In this document: positions 49,755-58,117 of the stretch, in pieces | How the letters are laid out: each line of letters begins with the position of its first letter | Numbering within the stretch: the first letter of the stretch is position 1 | NCBI GenBank assembly: GCA_963844325.1 | Contig: CAWJNV010000002.1 | Location: 2,046,001-2,110,000, forward strand | Source of the DNA: CADCTQ01 sp963844325 | Lineage (GTDB): Bacteria; Bacteroidota; Bacteroidia; Cytophagales; 172606-1 | Direction: 5' to 3' | Length of the DNA stretch: 64,000 nt | The notes under the pieces: generated by a model | Seen by the model: only the letters and a program-made list of their open reading frames with translations | What the model was told of the DNA's origin: nothing | Databases searched by the model: none | Made by a program: the position numbers and the translations under genes

Positions 49755-51242
49755 CTAAAGTGCATTTTCCACCTTGAACACATAGGCGTAGCGGCAGGGC
49801 AGCGCGGCGGCGGAGAGGGTCGGGGGCGTAATGGTGAGTTTGCCCTTCTCGGTTTTCCACTTTACCGCGCCGGGCACGCCCAGGCAGGTGACTTTGATGG
49901 TGCTGCGGGTGGTGAGCGGCGCCACGGTGAAGGGAGCGGCGGGCCATTCCGGCCGGATCACGTAGAGGGTGTTACCCTTGGTGGTGTAGTAAGCCCGGTC
50001 GGGGTCCGCCGCCGGCACCGTACCCACGGCCCCGGCCGTTTTTACCCGGCGGCGTTTGGAGGCCGTGACGGGAGCGGCCGGCTTGGGGGCATTGGTCCAG
50101 GGCTGGGTGCCGTAAATAGCTTCGCCATTGAGGGAAAGCCATTTGCCGATGTCGAGCAGCCGTTCCTGCATGAGCACGGGGATGGTGCCGTCGGAGGCGG
50201 GCCCCACGTTGAGCAGCAGGTTACCGCCCCGGCTCACCCGGTCGATGAGCAGGTGCACGAGTTGGGCCGAGGTCTTGTAGTCTTCCGGTTTTTCGGCCCG
50301 GTTGAAGCCGTACGAGCCGCCGATGCCCTGGTTTTCTTCCCAGGGGTGGCCCGTGCCCATGGTTTTGTCGGCGCTGGCGTATTCGCTGGTGTAGTAGTCG
50401 CCGTGTTTCTCGTGGGCGTCCTTGCCCCAGCGGTCATTTACCACCACCTCGTCCTTGTTGGGGGCGTTGTTGTAGAGCCAGGCCAGGAAGCCCGGGCTTT
50501 GCCAGTAGTCACTGGGTTCGTCCCAGGCCCCGTCGGCGAAGATCACGGCGGGCTGGTAGTTGGTCACCAGTTCCTTGAGTTGCGGCACCACGTGTTCGCC
50601 GATGTACTGGTCGGTGGGGATGCGGTATTTTTCGAGGAGGGGAGAGGGCAGGTAAGGCTTTTCGAGGCGGGAAGGCGTGGGCGTTTCCCATTCGAGCAGC
50701 GAGTAGTAGAGGCCCATGCGGAGGCCCTCGGCCCGCACGGCCTGGGTCACTTCGCCCACCAGGTCGCGGCCCGGCCCCGACTCCACGCTGTTCCAGCCCA
50801 TGTTGTAGCGGCTCCTGGTGGGCCACAGGCAGAAGCCGTCGTGGTGCTTGGCCGTGAGGACCACGTAGCGGGCCCCGGCCTGCTTGAACAGCGCGGCCCA
50901 CTCTGCCGGGTTGAAGAGTTCGGCCCGGAACATGGGGGCAAAGTCGCGGTAGGTGAAGTCCGGGCCGTAGGCGCGTTCGTGAAACTCGCGGCCGGGCCCC
51001 GGCTTGTGCATCACTTCGACTTCGTACCATTCGGCGTAGGAGGCGTAGCGTTCCTTGCCCACGGGCCGGAAGGCGGGCACCGAGTACACGCCCCAGTGGA
51101 TGAAGATGCCGAACTTGTCGTTATTGAACCACGCCGGCACGGGCCGTTTGTCGAGTGATTCCCAGGTGGGCTGGTAGGCCTGGCCGGAAGTGTGGGAAAT
51201 ACAAAGCAGCAAAAAGAGCAATGCGGCAAAAGCTTTTTTCAT
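49755..51242 (-). CDS. alpha-L-fucosidase (GH29)
   Basis: This gene encodes 495 residues: a signal peptide (MKKAFAALLFLLLCISHTSG) followed by the GH29 (beta/alpha)8 domain. Landmarks are WFNNDKFGIFIHWGVYSVPA, YVVLTAKHHDGFCLWPT, and the catalytic-Asp region PAVIFADGAWDEPSDYW, followed by LLLNVGPASDGTIP. The C-terminal beta-domain ends PCRYAYVFKVENAL. It releases terminal alpha-L-fucose and would act in the periplasm or at the surface. It is the last gene of the leftward SusC/SusD locus, after a 460-base repeat-rich gap that may hold an additional promoter. Confidence 0.94.
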   Translation of the reverse strand: MKKAFAALLFLLLCISHTSGQAYQPTWESLDKRPVPAWFNNDKFGIFIHWGVYSVPAFRPVGKERYASYAEWYEVEVMHKPGPGREFHERAYGPDFTYRDFAPMFRAELFNPAEWAALFKQAGARYVVLTAKHHDGFCLWPTRSRYNMGWNSVESGPGRDLVGEVTQAVRAEGLRMGLYYSLLEWETPTPSRLEKPYLPSPLLEKYRIPTDQYIGEHVVPQLKELVTNYQPAVIFADGAWDEPSDYWQSPGFLAWLYNNAPNKDEVVVNDRWGKDAHEKHGDYYTSEYASADKTMGTGHPWEENQGIGGSYGFNRAEKPEDYKTSAQLVHLLIDRVSRGGNLLLNVGPASDGTIPVLMQERLLDIGKWLSLNGEAIYGTQPWTNAPKPAAPVTASKRRRVKTAGAVGTVPAADPDRAYYTTKGNTLYVIRPEWPAAPFTVAPLTTRSTIKVTCLGVPGAVKWKTEKGKLTITPPTLSAAALPCRYAYVFKVENAL

Positions 51243-51312
51243 CGGTTGTCAGCGGATGGGCAAAGGTAGCCCTTTCCCGGGGAATCGAATAAAGGAACTT
51301 GACCGCAAGACT

Positions 51313-51416
51313 TATACTCATTCGTTGTTGGTTGTTCGTTATTCGTTGTTCGTAACAACCTGACTCACAGGTAATCTTGAACAGCCAGATATGTAATCCT
51401 GAAGTCATTTTAGTAT
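51313..51416. repeat. dispersed repeat, ttcgttgttggttgttcg type, copy 2
   Basis: A second copy of the repeat at 21192-21295, 30 kb away: identical word block ttcgttgttggttgttcgtt, then attcgttgttcg, a cctgactcacagg hairpin and the same end, tgaagtcattttagta. The middle has several substitutions. Here it lies upstream of the fucosidase start. Confidence 0.8.
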
Positions 51417-51417
51417 T

Positions 51418-51489
51418 AACCGCAAGGATCGCAAAGAAAAACTGCAAAGGGCGCAAAGGGGATACGTACGCCTTGCGATCTTTGCGGTT
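51418..51489. repeat. gcaaag-word palindrome with cgtacg core
   Basis: The left arm aaccgcaaggatcgcaaaga is continued by gcaaagggcgcaaag. The right arm ttgcgatctttgcggtt ends at 51489. The core atacgtacgcc lies at about 51461-51471. The arm word is that of the GxxExxY element at 3305-3797. Confidence 0.75.
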
Positions 51490-51503
51490 GGGTAGGGGGA
51501 GTA

Positions 51504-51627
51504 GGGGTAGGGTTTAAACCCTACCCTACGGAAGGCTGCGCTTGGTTTGACTGGAGCGAAGTCTGCGTACGTATGCGCAATGGCAATCACACGCAATAGC
51601 CATAGGATCGGGTTTAAACCCGATCCC
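51504..51627. repeat. gggtttaaaccct-arm repeat, copy 2
   Basis: Closely matches 349-457: arms gggtagggtttaaacccta, then ccctacgg, on the left and ggatcgggtttaaacccgat, then ccc, on the right. The middle is homologous (ctgcgcttggtttgact, gagcgaagtctgcgtacg, tatgcgc). Copy 2 has about 14 extra bases (ggcaatcacacgcaa region) before ccataggat. The rest of the spacer to 51702 is gcgccctttgcgg- and ccggtctcc-word DNA. Confidence 0.8.
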
Positions 51628-51632
51628 TCCTG

Positions 51633-51702
51633 GCGGTCTTTGCGTCTCCTTTGCGCCCTTTGCGGTCCTGTCTTTCCGTCTCCTTTTCTCCGGTCTCCTT
51701 TC
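51633..51702. repeat. single arm of gcgccctttgcgg and tctccggtctcc words
   Basis: The run ggtctttgcgtctcctttgc, then gccctttgcggtcctg, is an arm of the gcgcaaag type. It is followed by ccgtctccttttctccggtc, then tcctttcc, an arm of the ggagaccgg type. It ends at the stop codon of the DUF4397 gene (51703). Confidence 0.65.
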
Positions 51703-52521
51703 CTACGGGTACACGTAGTAGTTGATGAGGATTTCGGCCCGCAGGGGGTTGCGGGCGTTGCCGCCGGCGTCGGGCTGCGGCTTCAGCCGGCCAGCGGCCA
51801 CCACGGTGTATATCTTGCCGGGGTCTAACTGAATGTTGTTGAGGGCCAACGCATTGGTAGCCGTACCGGCGGGGCGCACGTCGAGGTTGTACGCACCGGC
51901 GTTCACTTCCACGAAGGGCGTGACCTGCCGGAACGACTGGTTGTTGAACAGCACCGGCCCGTTGCGCACGACCACGTCAACGGCCGGGGCGTCGGGCGAA
52001 AGATGGGCGAACCGGACTTTGGCCTTGCCGCTGGCCGGGTCGGGCGGCGTAAGGTCGTCTTCCACCAGCACGGTTTCGATGCTTTCCAGGGTGTCGGCCA
52101 CGAACAGCGTGTAGAACCGGTCGGGGGCCAGGTCAACGGGGGCGTTGAGCACGGGGGCCGACGGCTTGGGCGTGGCCCGCGAGGCGTCGAACAGCGTGTC
52201 GGCCCGGAAGGTGCGGGTGCCGGGCTCCACGGGGAAGTAGCCGGTGTAGTTGTTGTAGCCCAGCGGGGCCGCAAACGTCTTCACCCCGTCAAGGTAAAGT
52301 TGCAGGGGCAGGCCGTTGGTCACCGTTACCGGGCGGCCGTCGGCGTTGGTGCCCTGGTACACGTAGAAGCTGGGCATCACGTTGCAGATCATGAGTTTGG
52401 CCTTGCCGGGGTCGCCGTCAAATGCATCCACGCCCGTGGGGTTGCAGCCGGGAAACAGCAGGCTGACCAACGTCCCGGCAACGGCCAGGAGGAAGCAGAA
52501 TTTATTTTTGGTTAAAAACAT
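51703..52521 (-). CDS. DUF4397 domain lipoprotein
   Basis: This gene encodes 272 residues. The N-terminus FCFLLAVAGTLVSLLFPGC ends in a lipobox Cys (GCNPTG). The C-terminal part contains the DUF4397 signature VRFAHLSPDAPAVDVVV (about 165-181), with FVADTLESIETVLVEDDL before it and GKIYTVVAAGRL after it. These are immunoglobulin-like surface domains of unknown ligand. Position directly after susD suggests a SusE/F-like surface glycan-binding lipoprotein, though the sequence family differs. The ATG at 52521 is chosen to place the signal at the N-terminus. Confidence 0.85.
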   Translation of the reverse strand: MFLTKNKFCFLLAVAGTLVSLLFPGCNPTGVDAFDGDPGKAKLMICNVMPSFYVYQGTNADGRPVTVTNGLPLQLYLDGVKTFAAPLGYNNYTGYFPVEPGTRTFRADTLFDASRATPKPSAPVLNAPVDLAPDRFYTLFVADTLESIETVLVEDDLTPPDPASGKAKVRFAHLSPDAPAVDVVVRNGPVLFNNQSFRQVTPFVEVNAGAYNLDVRPAGTATNALALNNIQLDPGKIYTVVAAGRLKPQPDAGGNARNPLRAEILINYYVYP

Positions 52522-52594
52522 ATCGTTGTGGATTGATGAGAGGCTGGACAAAATCAAATGCGGGAAAGATTGCGTCAAATTCATGCGCGGGAAG

Positions 52595-52643
52595 GAACCA
52601 CCCCCGGCCCCTCCTTGCGAAAAGGAGGGAACAGGGGTAGTCT
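52595..52643. repeat. accacccccggcccctcctt hairpin
   Basis: A single inverted repeat in the susD/DUF4397 spacer: accacccccggcccctcctt (52597-52616) pairs imperfectly with aaggagggaacaggggtagt (52622-52641). The same word family is at 49530-49692. It could act as an intergenic structure tuning expression of the downstream gene. Confidence 0.7.
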
Positions 52644-52683
52644 TTCATTCGTATCATCGGTTCAATACCCAATACCCAATACC

Positions 52684-54162
52684 CTAATTATACCCCACAT
52701 TCTGCTCCAGCAGTTCGTTCTTGACCCGTTCGCTGGCGGGAATGGGGAAGAGCAGTTTGTTCTGGCTGATGTTGTTGCGGCCCTGCGCCAGCATCACCTC
52801 GATGGCCCGGCCCGTGCGCACCAGGTCAAACCAGCGGTGCCCTTCAAAAGCCAGTTCCACCCGCCGCTCCCGGTAGACCCGCTCCCGGAACTCGGCCTGG
52901 GTGAGTCCTGCCGGCAGGTCACGGTCCGAAGCGGCGTTGAGGGGCAGGCCGAACGCCCGGCGGCGGACCTGGTTCACGGCTTCGTACGCTTGCGGCGTGG
53001 GACCGCCCCCCTCGTTGACGGCTTCGGCGTACATGAGCAGCACGTCCGAGTAACGGATGACGGGGTAGTTGGCGCCGCTCCGGCGGAAAATGTCCACCGT
53101 GTTGAAGTATTTGTTGGCCAGGAACCGGTTCACCTTGCCGCCGTAATTGCTGATGGAAACCGCCTTGCGCAGGTCGCCCTCTTCGTAGGCCTGCACCAGT
53201 CCGCCGCCGTTGATGGCCCGGGTGTCGGGCGGATTGGTGTTGTCGGTGGGGTAGTTGTTGCCGTAGCCCTGCGAGGTGATGGCCCCCGTGGCCGGCACGG
53301 TCATGTAGCTGGTCGTGTAGGCGGCCACGGCCTCGCTGGCGTTGCTGAACTGGATTTCGAACACCGATTCATCAATGTTTTCGCGTCCCTGCCCGGCCGT
53401 GAAGTTGTCGGCGTAGTTGGTCGCCAGGCTGTAGTGCCCGCTGTTGATCACTTCCTGGGCGTACTGCGCCGCCCGGGCCCAATCCCGCCGCGTGAGGTAC
53501 ACCCGGGCCAGCAACGCCTGGGCCGATCCCCGGCTGGCCCGCCCGAGTTCGTAGCCGGTGCCGCCCGCCCGGTAGCGGGTCACCGGGTCGAGCCCGGCAA
53601 TGGCATCGAGCAGGTCCTGCTCGATCTGCGCGTAGATCGCCTCGGCCGACGACCGCGGCACGGCGGCTTCGGACGGGGCGGTGATGCTCTGCGTGATCAG
53701 CGGCACGCCCCCGTAGATGCGCACGAGGTTGAAGTAGAGCAGCCCCCGCAGGAATTTGGCTTCCCCGGTCAGCCGCTCGGCCGGCACCGGGTCGGTGACC
53801 GTGAAGGGGATCTGGGGAATGCGCGCAATCAGGTAGTTGCACCGGTAAATGCCCTGGTAGTGGGTGTTCCAGATGTTGGAGACGATGCCCGAGTTTTCGT
53901 CGTAGGTAAAGTCTTCCAGCTGGCCGTCGCCCCCGTCGGTGTCGTCGCTGGTGATGTCGCCGATCCGCCAGAGGGCTTCCTTGTAGGCGCCGGCCTGCAA
54001 CAGGGTGCTGTACGCCCCGTTCACGCCGGCCAGGGCGCCGCGGCCGTCGGAGAAGTACACGTCGGCGGCCAGCAGTCCTTCGGGCTGGGGTTCAATGAGT
54101 TTCTGGCAGCCCACCGCCAAAGCGAGTACAAGCGCCAGCAGGAATTTATGGTGTGGTTTCAT
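52684..54162 (-). CDS. SusD/RagB-family glycan-binding lipoprotein
   Basis: This gene encodes 492 residues. The lipobox is at LVLALAVGC. SusD landmarks are LIEPQPEGLLAADVYFSDGR at the N-terminus, IWNTHYQGIYRCNYLIARIP (helical TPR-like core), ERLTGEAKFLRGLLYFNLVR, IRYSDVLLMYAEAVNEGGG and FRERVYRERRVELAFEGHRW near the C-terminus. It is anchored in the outer membrane and works as the lid of the SusC channel. It follows susC by 195 bases, a gap filled with a palindrome. Confidence 0.95.
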   Translation of the reverse strand: MKPHHKFLLALVLALAVGCQKLIEPQPEGLLAADVYFSDGRGALAGVNGAYSTLLQAGAYKEALWRIGDITSDDTDGGDGQLEDFTYDENSGIVSNIWNTHYQGIYRCNYLIARIPQIPFTVTDPVPAERLTGEAKFLRGLLYFNLVRIYGGVPLITQSITAPSEAAVPRSSAEAIYAQIEQDLLDAIAGLDPVTRYRAGGTGYELGRASRGSAQALLARVYLTRRDWARAAQYAQEVINSGHYSLATNYADNFTAGQGRENIDESVFEIQFSNASEAVAAYTTSYMTVPATGAITSQGYGNNYPTDNTNPPDTRAINGGGLVQAYEEGDLRKAVSISNYGGKVNRFLANKYFNTVDIFRRSGANYPVIRYSDVLLMYAEAVNEGGGPTPQAYEAVNQVRRRAFGLPLNAASDRDLPAGLTQAEFRERVYRERRVELAFEGHRWFDLVRTGRAIEVMLAQGRNNISQNKLLFPIPASERVKNELLEQNVGYN

Positions 54163-54221
54163 AGTAAGACAGGAGACAGGAGATGTGAGACAGGAGACGT
54201 CGAATATTGAATGTTAAGCGT

Positions 54222-54342
54222 ACTGACAGGTGAAGGTATGGCTGGATGGCTATATGGCTGAATGGTCGTATGGCCGTTACATCAACCCTTTAACCATATA
54301 GCCATGTAACCATTCAACCATAATCTTCCTTGTCAATACAGT
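54222..54342. repeat. palindrome with atggctatatgg arms, tgacagg/cctgtca-like ends
   Basis: Left arm tactgacaggtgaaggtatg, then gctggatggctatatggctg (54220-54260). Right arm aaccatatagccatgtaacc, then attcaaccataatcttcctt and gtcaataca (to 54340). The outer ends, tgacaggtgaagg and cttccttgtca, are inverted. The centre is gtatggccgttacatcaa. It lies between susC and susD, and a gacaggagac arm (54166-54203) precedes it. Confidence 0.8.
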
Positions 54343-54357
54343 TAGGTGTTCCATTTC

Positions 54358-57300
54358 CTAGAAGTTGGCCGAAACGCCGAGGGTAAACACCCGGGGCAGC
54401 GGGTAGCCGATCAGGTCTACGCCCTGGTTCTGGGGGCTGCCCGCCAGGCTGTTCACTTCGGGGTCGTAGCCCGTGTAGCGGGTAAAGGTCAGCGCGTTGG
54501 TGGCACTCACGTACACCCGGGCCGTTTGCAGCAGGAGCCGTTTGGACAACCCTTCCGGCAGGTTGTAGGACAGGCTGATGTTGCGGATGCGCAGGAACGA
54601 GCCGTCTTCGAGGAAACGCGTGGAGGGACGGTTGTTGCGGTCCTGAGAGCCTCCGCCGGCCAGGCGCGGCACGTCGGTACCGGTGTTGTCGGGCCGCCAG
54701 GCGTTCATGAAGGCGTTGTCCATGTTCCAGTAGGCATCCCGCGAAATGTACACCCGGCCCCCGTTGTAAATTTTGTTACCCGAAGCGAAGCTGGCAAACA
54801 CGTTCAGCGAAAAACCCTTGTACTCGAAGGTGTTGTTGAGGCCGCCAAACAGGTTGGGGAACGGCGAACCGGCGAAAATGCGGTCCTTGTCGTCGAGGAT
54901 GCCGTTGCCGTCCTGGTCCTTGTAGCGGATGTCGCCCGGCTGCGCGCCGTTCTGGAAGGTGGTGCCCTCCCGGTTCATGGCCGCAATTTCTTCGAAGTTC
55001 TGGTAGATGCCGTCGGCCTCAAACACCCAGAAGGCGCTGATGGGCCGTCCTTCCACGGTTTTGCTCACCCGGTCGAGCTGGAAGAAGTTGTTGCCCAGGT
55101 ACTCGTTGCGGCCGCCCCCGGGGTTGGTGCCCAGGCTGGTGATCTTGTTTTCGAGCGTCGAAATGTTGAAGTCGGTGCTCCAGCGGAAGTCCCCGGTGAG
55201 GTTCTGCGTGCGCACGTCGAATTCGAAGCCCCGGTTCTGCACTTCGCCCAGGTTGAAGAGGAAGGTGGGCGACGCCCCGGCCGTGCCCGGCAGTTCCACG
55301 TTGAGCAGCAACTGGTCGGAGGTTTTGACGTAGTAATCGGCCGTCACGCTGACGCGTCCGCCCAGCAGCGAAAAGTCCACGCCGGCGTCAAACTGCTTCT
55401 GGGCTTCCCACTGCAAATTCTGATTCTGGAAGCTCGACGGCGCCACGCCCGGGGCCACCGAGTTGCCGAACACGTAATCGCGGGATTCGGCCCGCACGAT
55501 GTACTGAAAATCACTGATGTCCTGGTTGCCGGTAAGCCCGTAGCTCACGCGGAGTTTGAGGTCCTGGATGGCGTTGACGTTCTGCATGAAGGGCTCCCGC
55601 GAAAGGCGCCAGCCCAGCGAGGCCGAGGGGAACGTACCCCACTTGCGGCCGGGGCCGAACCGCGAGGAGCCGTCGGTCCGGATGGTGGCCGTGAGCAGGT
55701 ACTTGTCGTCGAAGCCGTAGAAGGCCCGGGCAAAGTACGACACCAGGCCCGCCCGGTTCACGTCGCCGCCGAACGACTGGTTGAGCGTGTTGTTGGAGTA
55801 CGTGGTCAGGGAGTTGTTGGTGGCCCCGCGGGCGTCGCCGAAAATGCCCGAACTGGTAAAGCTCTGCGCCGAAAAGCCGAGCAGGGCGTTGAGGTTGTGC
55901 CGCTGCCCGAACGTACGGTTGTAAGTCAGCAGTTGCTCGGCGTTGTAATTGATGTAGTCGGTGTTGTTGCTCCGGATGCGCACCGTCGGGTTCTGCTGCC
56001 CGCCGAACAACTGGAAGATCGGCTCCCGGAACTGCTGCTTGGTGTACATGATGTCGCCCCCGAACGTGGAGCGGAACGTGAGGCCCGGCAACAGGGTAAT
56101 TTCGCCGTACAGGTTGCCGATGGTGCGGAAGCGCCGCAGGTCGTTGACGTCGCGGTAGAACTCGGCCACCACGTTGCGGGTCTCGCCGTAGTCGGCGTTG
56201 GGCGGCGGGCCGGCGTAGGTGACCCCGTCGGGACCGTACACGGGCAGGGTAGGCTGCGCCCGCAGCGCTCCCAGCAGCCGGCCCCCGAACACGTTGTCGG
56301 TGTTGAGGATGTTGCCGTACTGGTAGCTGGGCGCCAGGCTGATGCCCACCCGCAGGCGGTCGCTGGCCTGGTGGTCGATGTTGGCCCGCGCCGAAATGCG
56401 TTCAAAGCCGGTGTTGATGATGATGCCCTGCTGGTTGAAGTAGTCGCCGGAGATGGCAAACTGCGTTTTTTCGGTGCCCCCCGTGATGGACCCGTTGTAG
56501 TTCTGCATGGGGGCCACCCGGAACACTTCCTGCTGCCAGTCGGTGCCCCGGCCGAACGCGTAGGGGTTGGCGTAGATCGCGTTGATGCGGTCGCCGTTCA
56601 CGTTGTTGAGCCGGGCTTCGTTCTGCATGCGGGCAAACTGGTAGCCGTTGGCCAGGGGCAGCAGCCGGCGCACTTGCTGGAGGCCGTAGTACCCGTTGAA
56701 GGTGATGTTGGTGCGGCCGGCCTTGCCCCGCTTGGTGGTGATGATCACCACGCCGTTGGCCCCCCGCGAACCGTAGATGGCCGTGGCGGAGGCGTCCTTG
56801 AGGATTTCGATGGATTCAATGTCGTTGGGGTTGATGGAGGCCAGCACGCTGCCGCCGGGGTTGGTGCCCTGGCCCGAACCCTGCTGCCCGGCAATGGGGC
56901 GGGCGTTGTTGAAGTCGTTGCCGTACAGCGGAATGCCGTCCACCACGTAGAGTGGTTCGCTGTTCTGGGTGATGGAGCCTACGCCGCGCACCCGGATCTG
57001 CACGCCGCCGCCCGGCGCCCCGTTGCTCTGCTGCACCTGCACGCCGGCCACGCGCCCCTGCAGGGCCTGCTGGAAGGTGTTGACGGGCACGGCCTTGATC
57101 TCCTTTTCGGCGATGGAGCCGATGGCGCCGGTCACGTCGCGGCGCTGCTGGGTACCGTAGCCCACCACCACCACTTCGTTGAGGGCCGCCACGTCGGCGG
57201 CCAGCGTGACGTTGATCGTGGTGCGGTTGCCGATGGGCACTTCCTGCGTGCGGAAGCCGATGTAGGAGAACACCAGCGTGCCGTTCGCATTGTCGTCGGG

Positions 57301-57894
57301 AATCGAGAGCGAATACCGCCCGTCGGCGTCGGCGGTGGTGCCGGTGGTGGTGCCCTTCAGCACCACGTTTACGCCGGGCAGCGTGCCGCCCTGCTCATCG
57401 GTGATGGCGCCGCTGATCGTAAACACGGGCACGCTGGCCCCGCCCGCGGGGGCAAGCGGCCGTACCGCTCCGGTGCTTTCGACGGGCAACGACGTTTGCA
57501 CGGGGGTAGGGCCTTTGGCTTTCAGGGGGGCAATGTCGCGCACAATGGCGTAGTGGGTGGCGTCGATCTGCTGGTAGGAGAGGCCGAGCGGCTTGAGCAG
57601 GGCCGCCAGCCGGTCGGGCAGCGTGCCGCCGGGCGGGTTGGGGGCGGTTACGTACTTTTCGGCCACGGCGTCGAGGCGGTACAGGAACCGGACGTCAAAC
57701 TTCCGTTCCAGCGCTTTGAGTACCTGCGGCAGCGCCAGGCGGGTGCCCGGGGCGCCGTCCTGGCGGTTGGCGGCCAGCTTGTCGCCGGGGCCCGCCCAGG
57801 CTACCTCCTGCGCCGGCACGGACACGTGGGCGCACACCAGCAGCAAACCGGCCCACAGGGCAGTTGTCAGGGGGCATATCTGCACTTTTTTCAT
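54358..57894 (-). CDS. SusC/RagA TonB-dependent outer-membrane channel with STN domain
   Basis: This gene encodes 1178 residues. After a signal peptide (TTALWAGLLLVCAHVSVPAQ) comes a secretin/TonB N-terminal (STN) signalling domain (about 45-115; KALERKFDVRFLYRLDAVAE to ATHYAIVRD). A carboxypeptidase-like domain follows (FTISGAITDEQGGTLPGVNV), then the TonB/plug region LNEVVVVGYGTQQRRDVTGA with IESIEILKDASATAIYGSRG, and the barrel ending VFTLGVSANF. SusC imports glycan fragments with the SusD lid. The STN domain couples substrate binding to an anti-sigma partner, consistent with the FecR gene just upstream. The frame is intact. Confidence 0.95.
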   Translation of the reverse strand: MKKVQICPLTTALWAGLLLVCAHVSVPAQEVAWAGPGDKLAANRQDGAPGTRLALPQVLKALERKFDVRFLYRLDAVAEKYVTAPNPPGGTLPDRLAALLKPLGLSYQQIDATHYAIVRDIAPLKAKGPTPVQTSLPVESTGAVRPLAPAGGASVPVFTISGAITDEQGGTLPGVNVVLKGTTTGTTADADGRYSLSIPDDNANGTLVFSYIGFRTQEVPIGNRTTINVTLAADVAALNEVVVVGYGTQQRRDVTGAIGSIAEKEIKAVPVNTFQQALQGRVAGVQVQQSNGAPGGGVQIRVRGVGSITQNSEPLYVVDGIPLYGNDFNNARPIAGQQGSGQGTNPGGSVLASINPNDIESIEILKDASATAIYGSRGANGVVIITTKRGKAGRTNITFNGYYGLQQVRRLLPLANGYQFARMQNEARLNNVNGDRINAIYANPYAFGRGTDWQQEVFRVAPMQNYNGSITGGTEKTQFAISGDYFNQQGIIINTGFERISARANIDHQASDRLRVGISLAPSYQYGNILNTDNVFGGRLLGALRAQPTLPVYGPDGVTYAGPPPNADYGETRNVVAEFYRDVNDLRRFRTIGNLYGEITLLPGLTFRSTFGGDIMYTKQQFREPIFQLFGGQQNPTVRIRSNNTDYINYNAEQLLTYNRTFGQRHNLNALLGFSAQSFTSSGIFGDARGATNNSLTTYSNNTLNQSFGGDVNRAGLVSYFARAFYGFDDKYLLTATIRTDGSSRFGPGRKWGTFPSASLGWRLSREPFMQNVNAIQDLKLRVSYGLTGNQDISDFQYIVRAESRDYVFGNSVAPGVAPSSFQNQNLQWEAQKQFDAGVDFSLLGGRVSVTADYYVKTSDQLLLNVELPGTAGASPTFLFNLGEVQNRGFEFDVRTQNLTGDFRWSTDFNISTLENKITSLGTNPGGGRNEYLGNNFFQLDRVSKTVEGRPISAFWVFEADGIYQNFEEIAAMNREGTTFQNGAQPGDIRYKDQDGNGILDDKDRIFAGSPFPNLFGGLNNTFEYKGFSLNVFASFASGNKIYNGGRVYISRDAYWNMDNAFMNAWRPDNTGTDVPRLAGGGSQDRNNRPSTRFLEDGSFLRIRNISLSYNLPEGLSKRLLLQTARVYVSATNALTFTRYTGYDPEVNSLAGSPQNQGVDLIGYPLPRVFTLGVSANF

Positions 57895-57962
57895 GGGAGT
57901 GAGTAAGTAAGGGTTTGGAGATTGACGGGAGACAGGAGACGGGAGGGTACGCGTTCCGGTCT

Positions 57963-58117
57963 AATGTCTAATTGAATTGACAAGGAGGGTTGTATGGCTG
58001 TATGGTTGATTGTTGGGCTTACGCAGGTCTACTTACAATCTGACTGCCAACCATATAGCCATTCAGCCATACAACCATACCGCCATACAACCTTCCTTGT
58101 CAATTCATCTAATGTCT
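57963..58117. repeat. palindrome with atggctgtatgg arms, ttgacaagg ends, CTTACG core
   Basis: The outer ends taatgtctaattgaattgac, then aaggagggttg (57963-57992), pair with caaccttccttgtcaattca, then tctaatgtc (58088-58116). The arms tatggctgtatggttg and caaccatatagccattcag lie inside. The centre gggcttacgcagg is at 58015-58027. It lies between fecR and susC, and its right end supplies the fecR stop codon. With 54222-54342 it brackets susC. Confidence 0.85.

Noticed and set aside
54346..57906. A 1186-codon open frame on the plus strand opposite susC, with similar long frames opposite feoB, fahA and the PAS kinase.
   Set aside because: The compositions (His, Arg, Gly, Val-rich) are those expected from antisense reading of GC-rich genes. 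The opposite strand encodes clear conserved families in each case.
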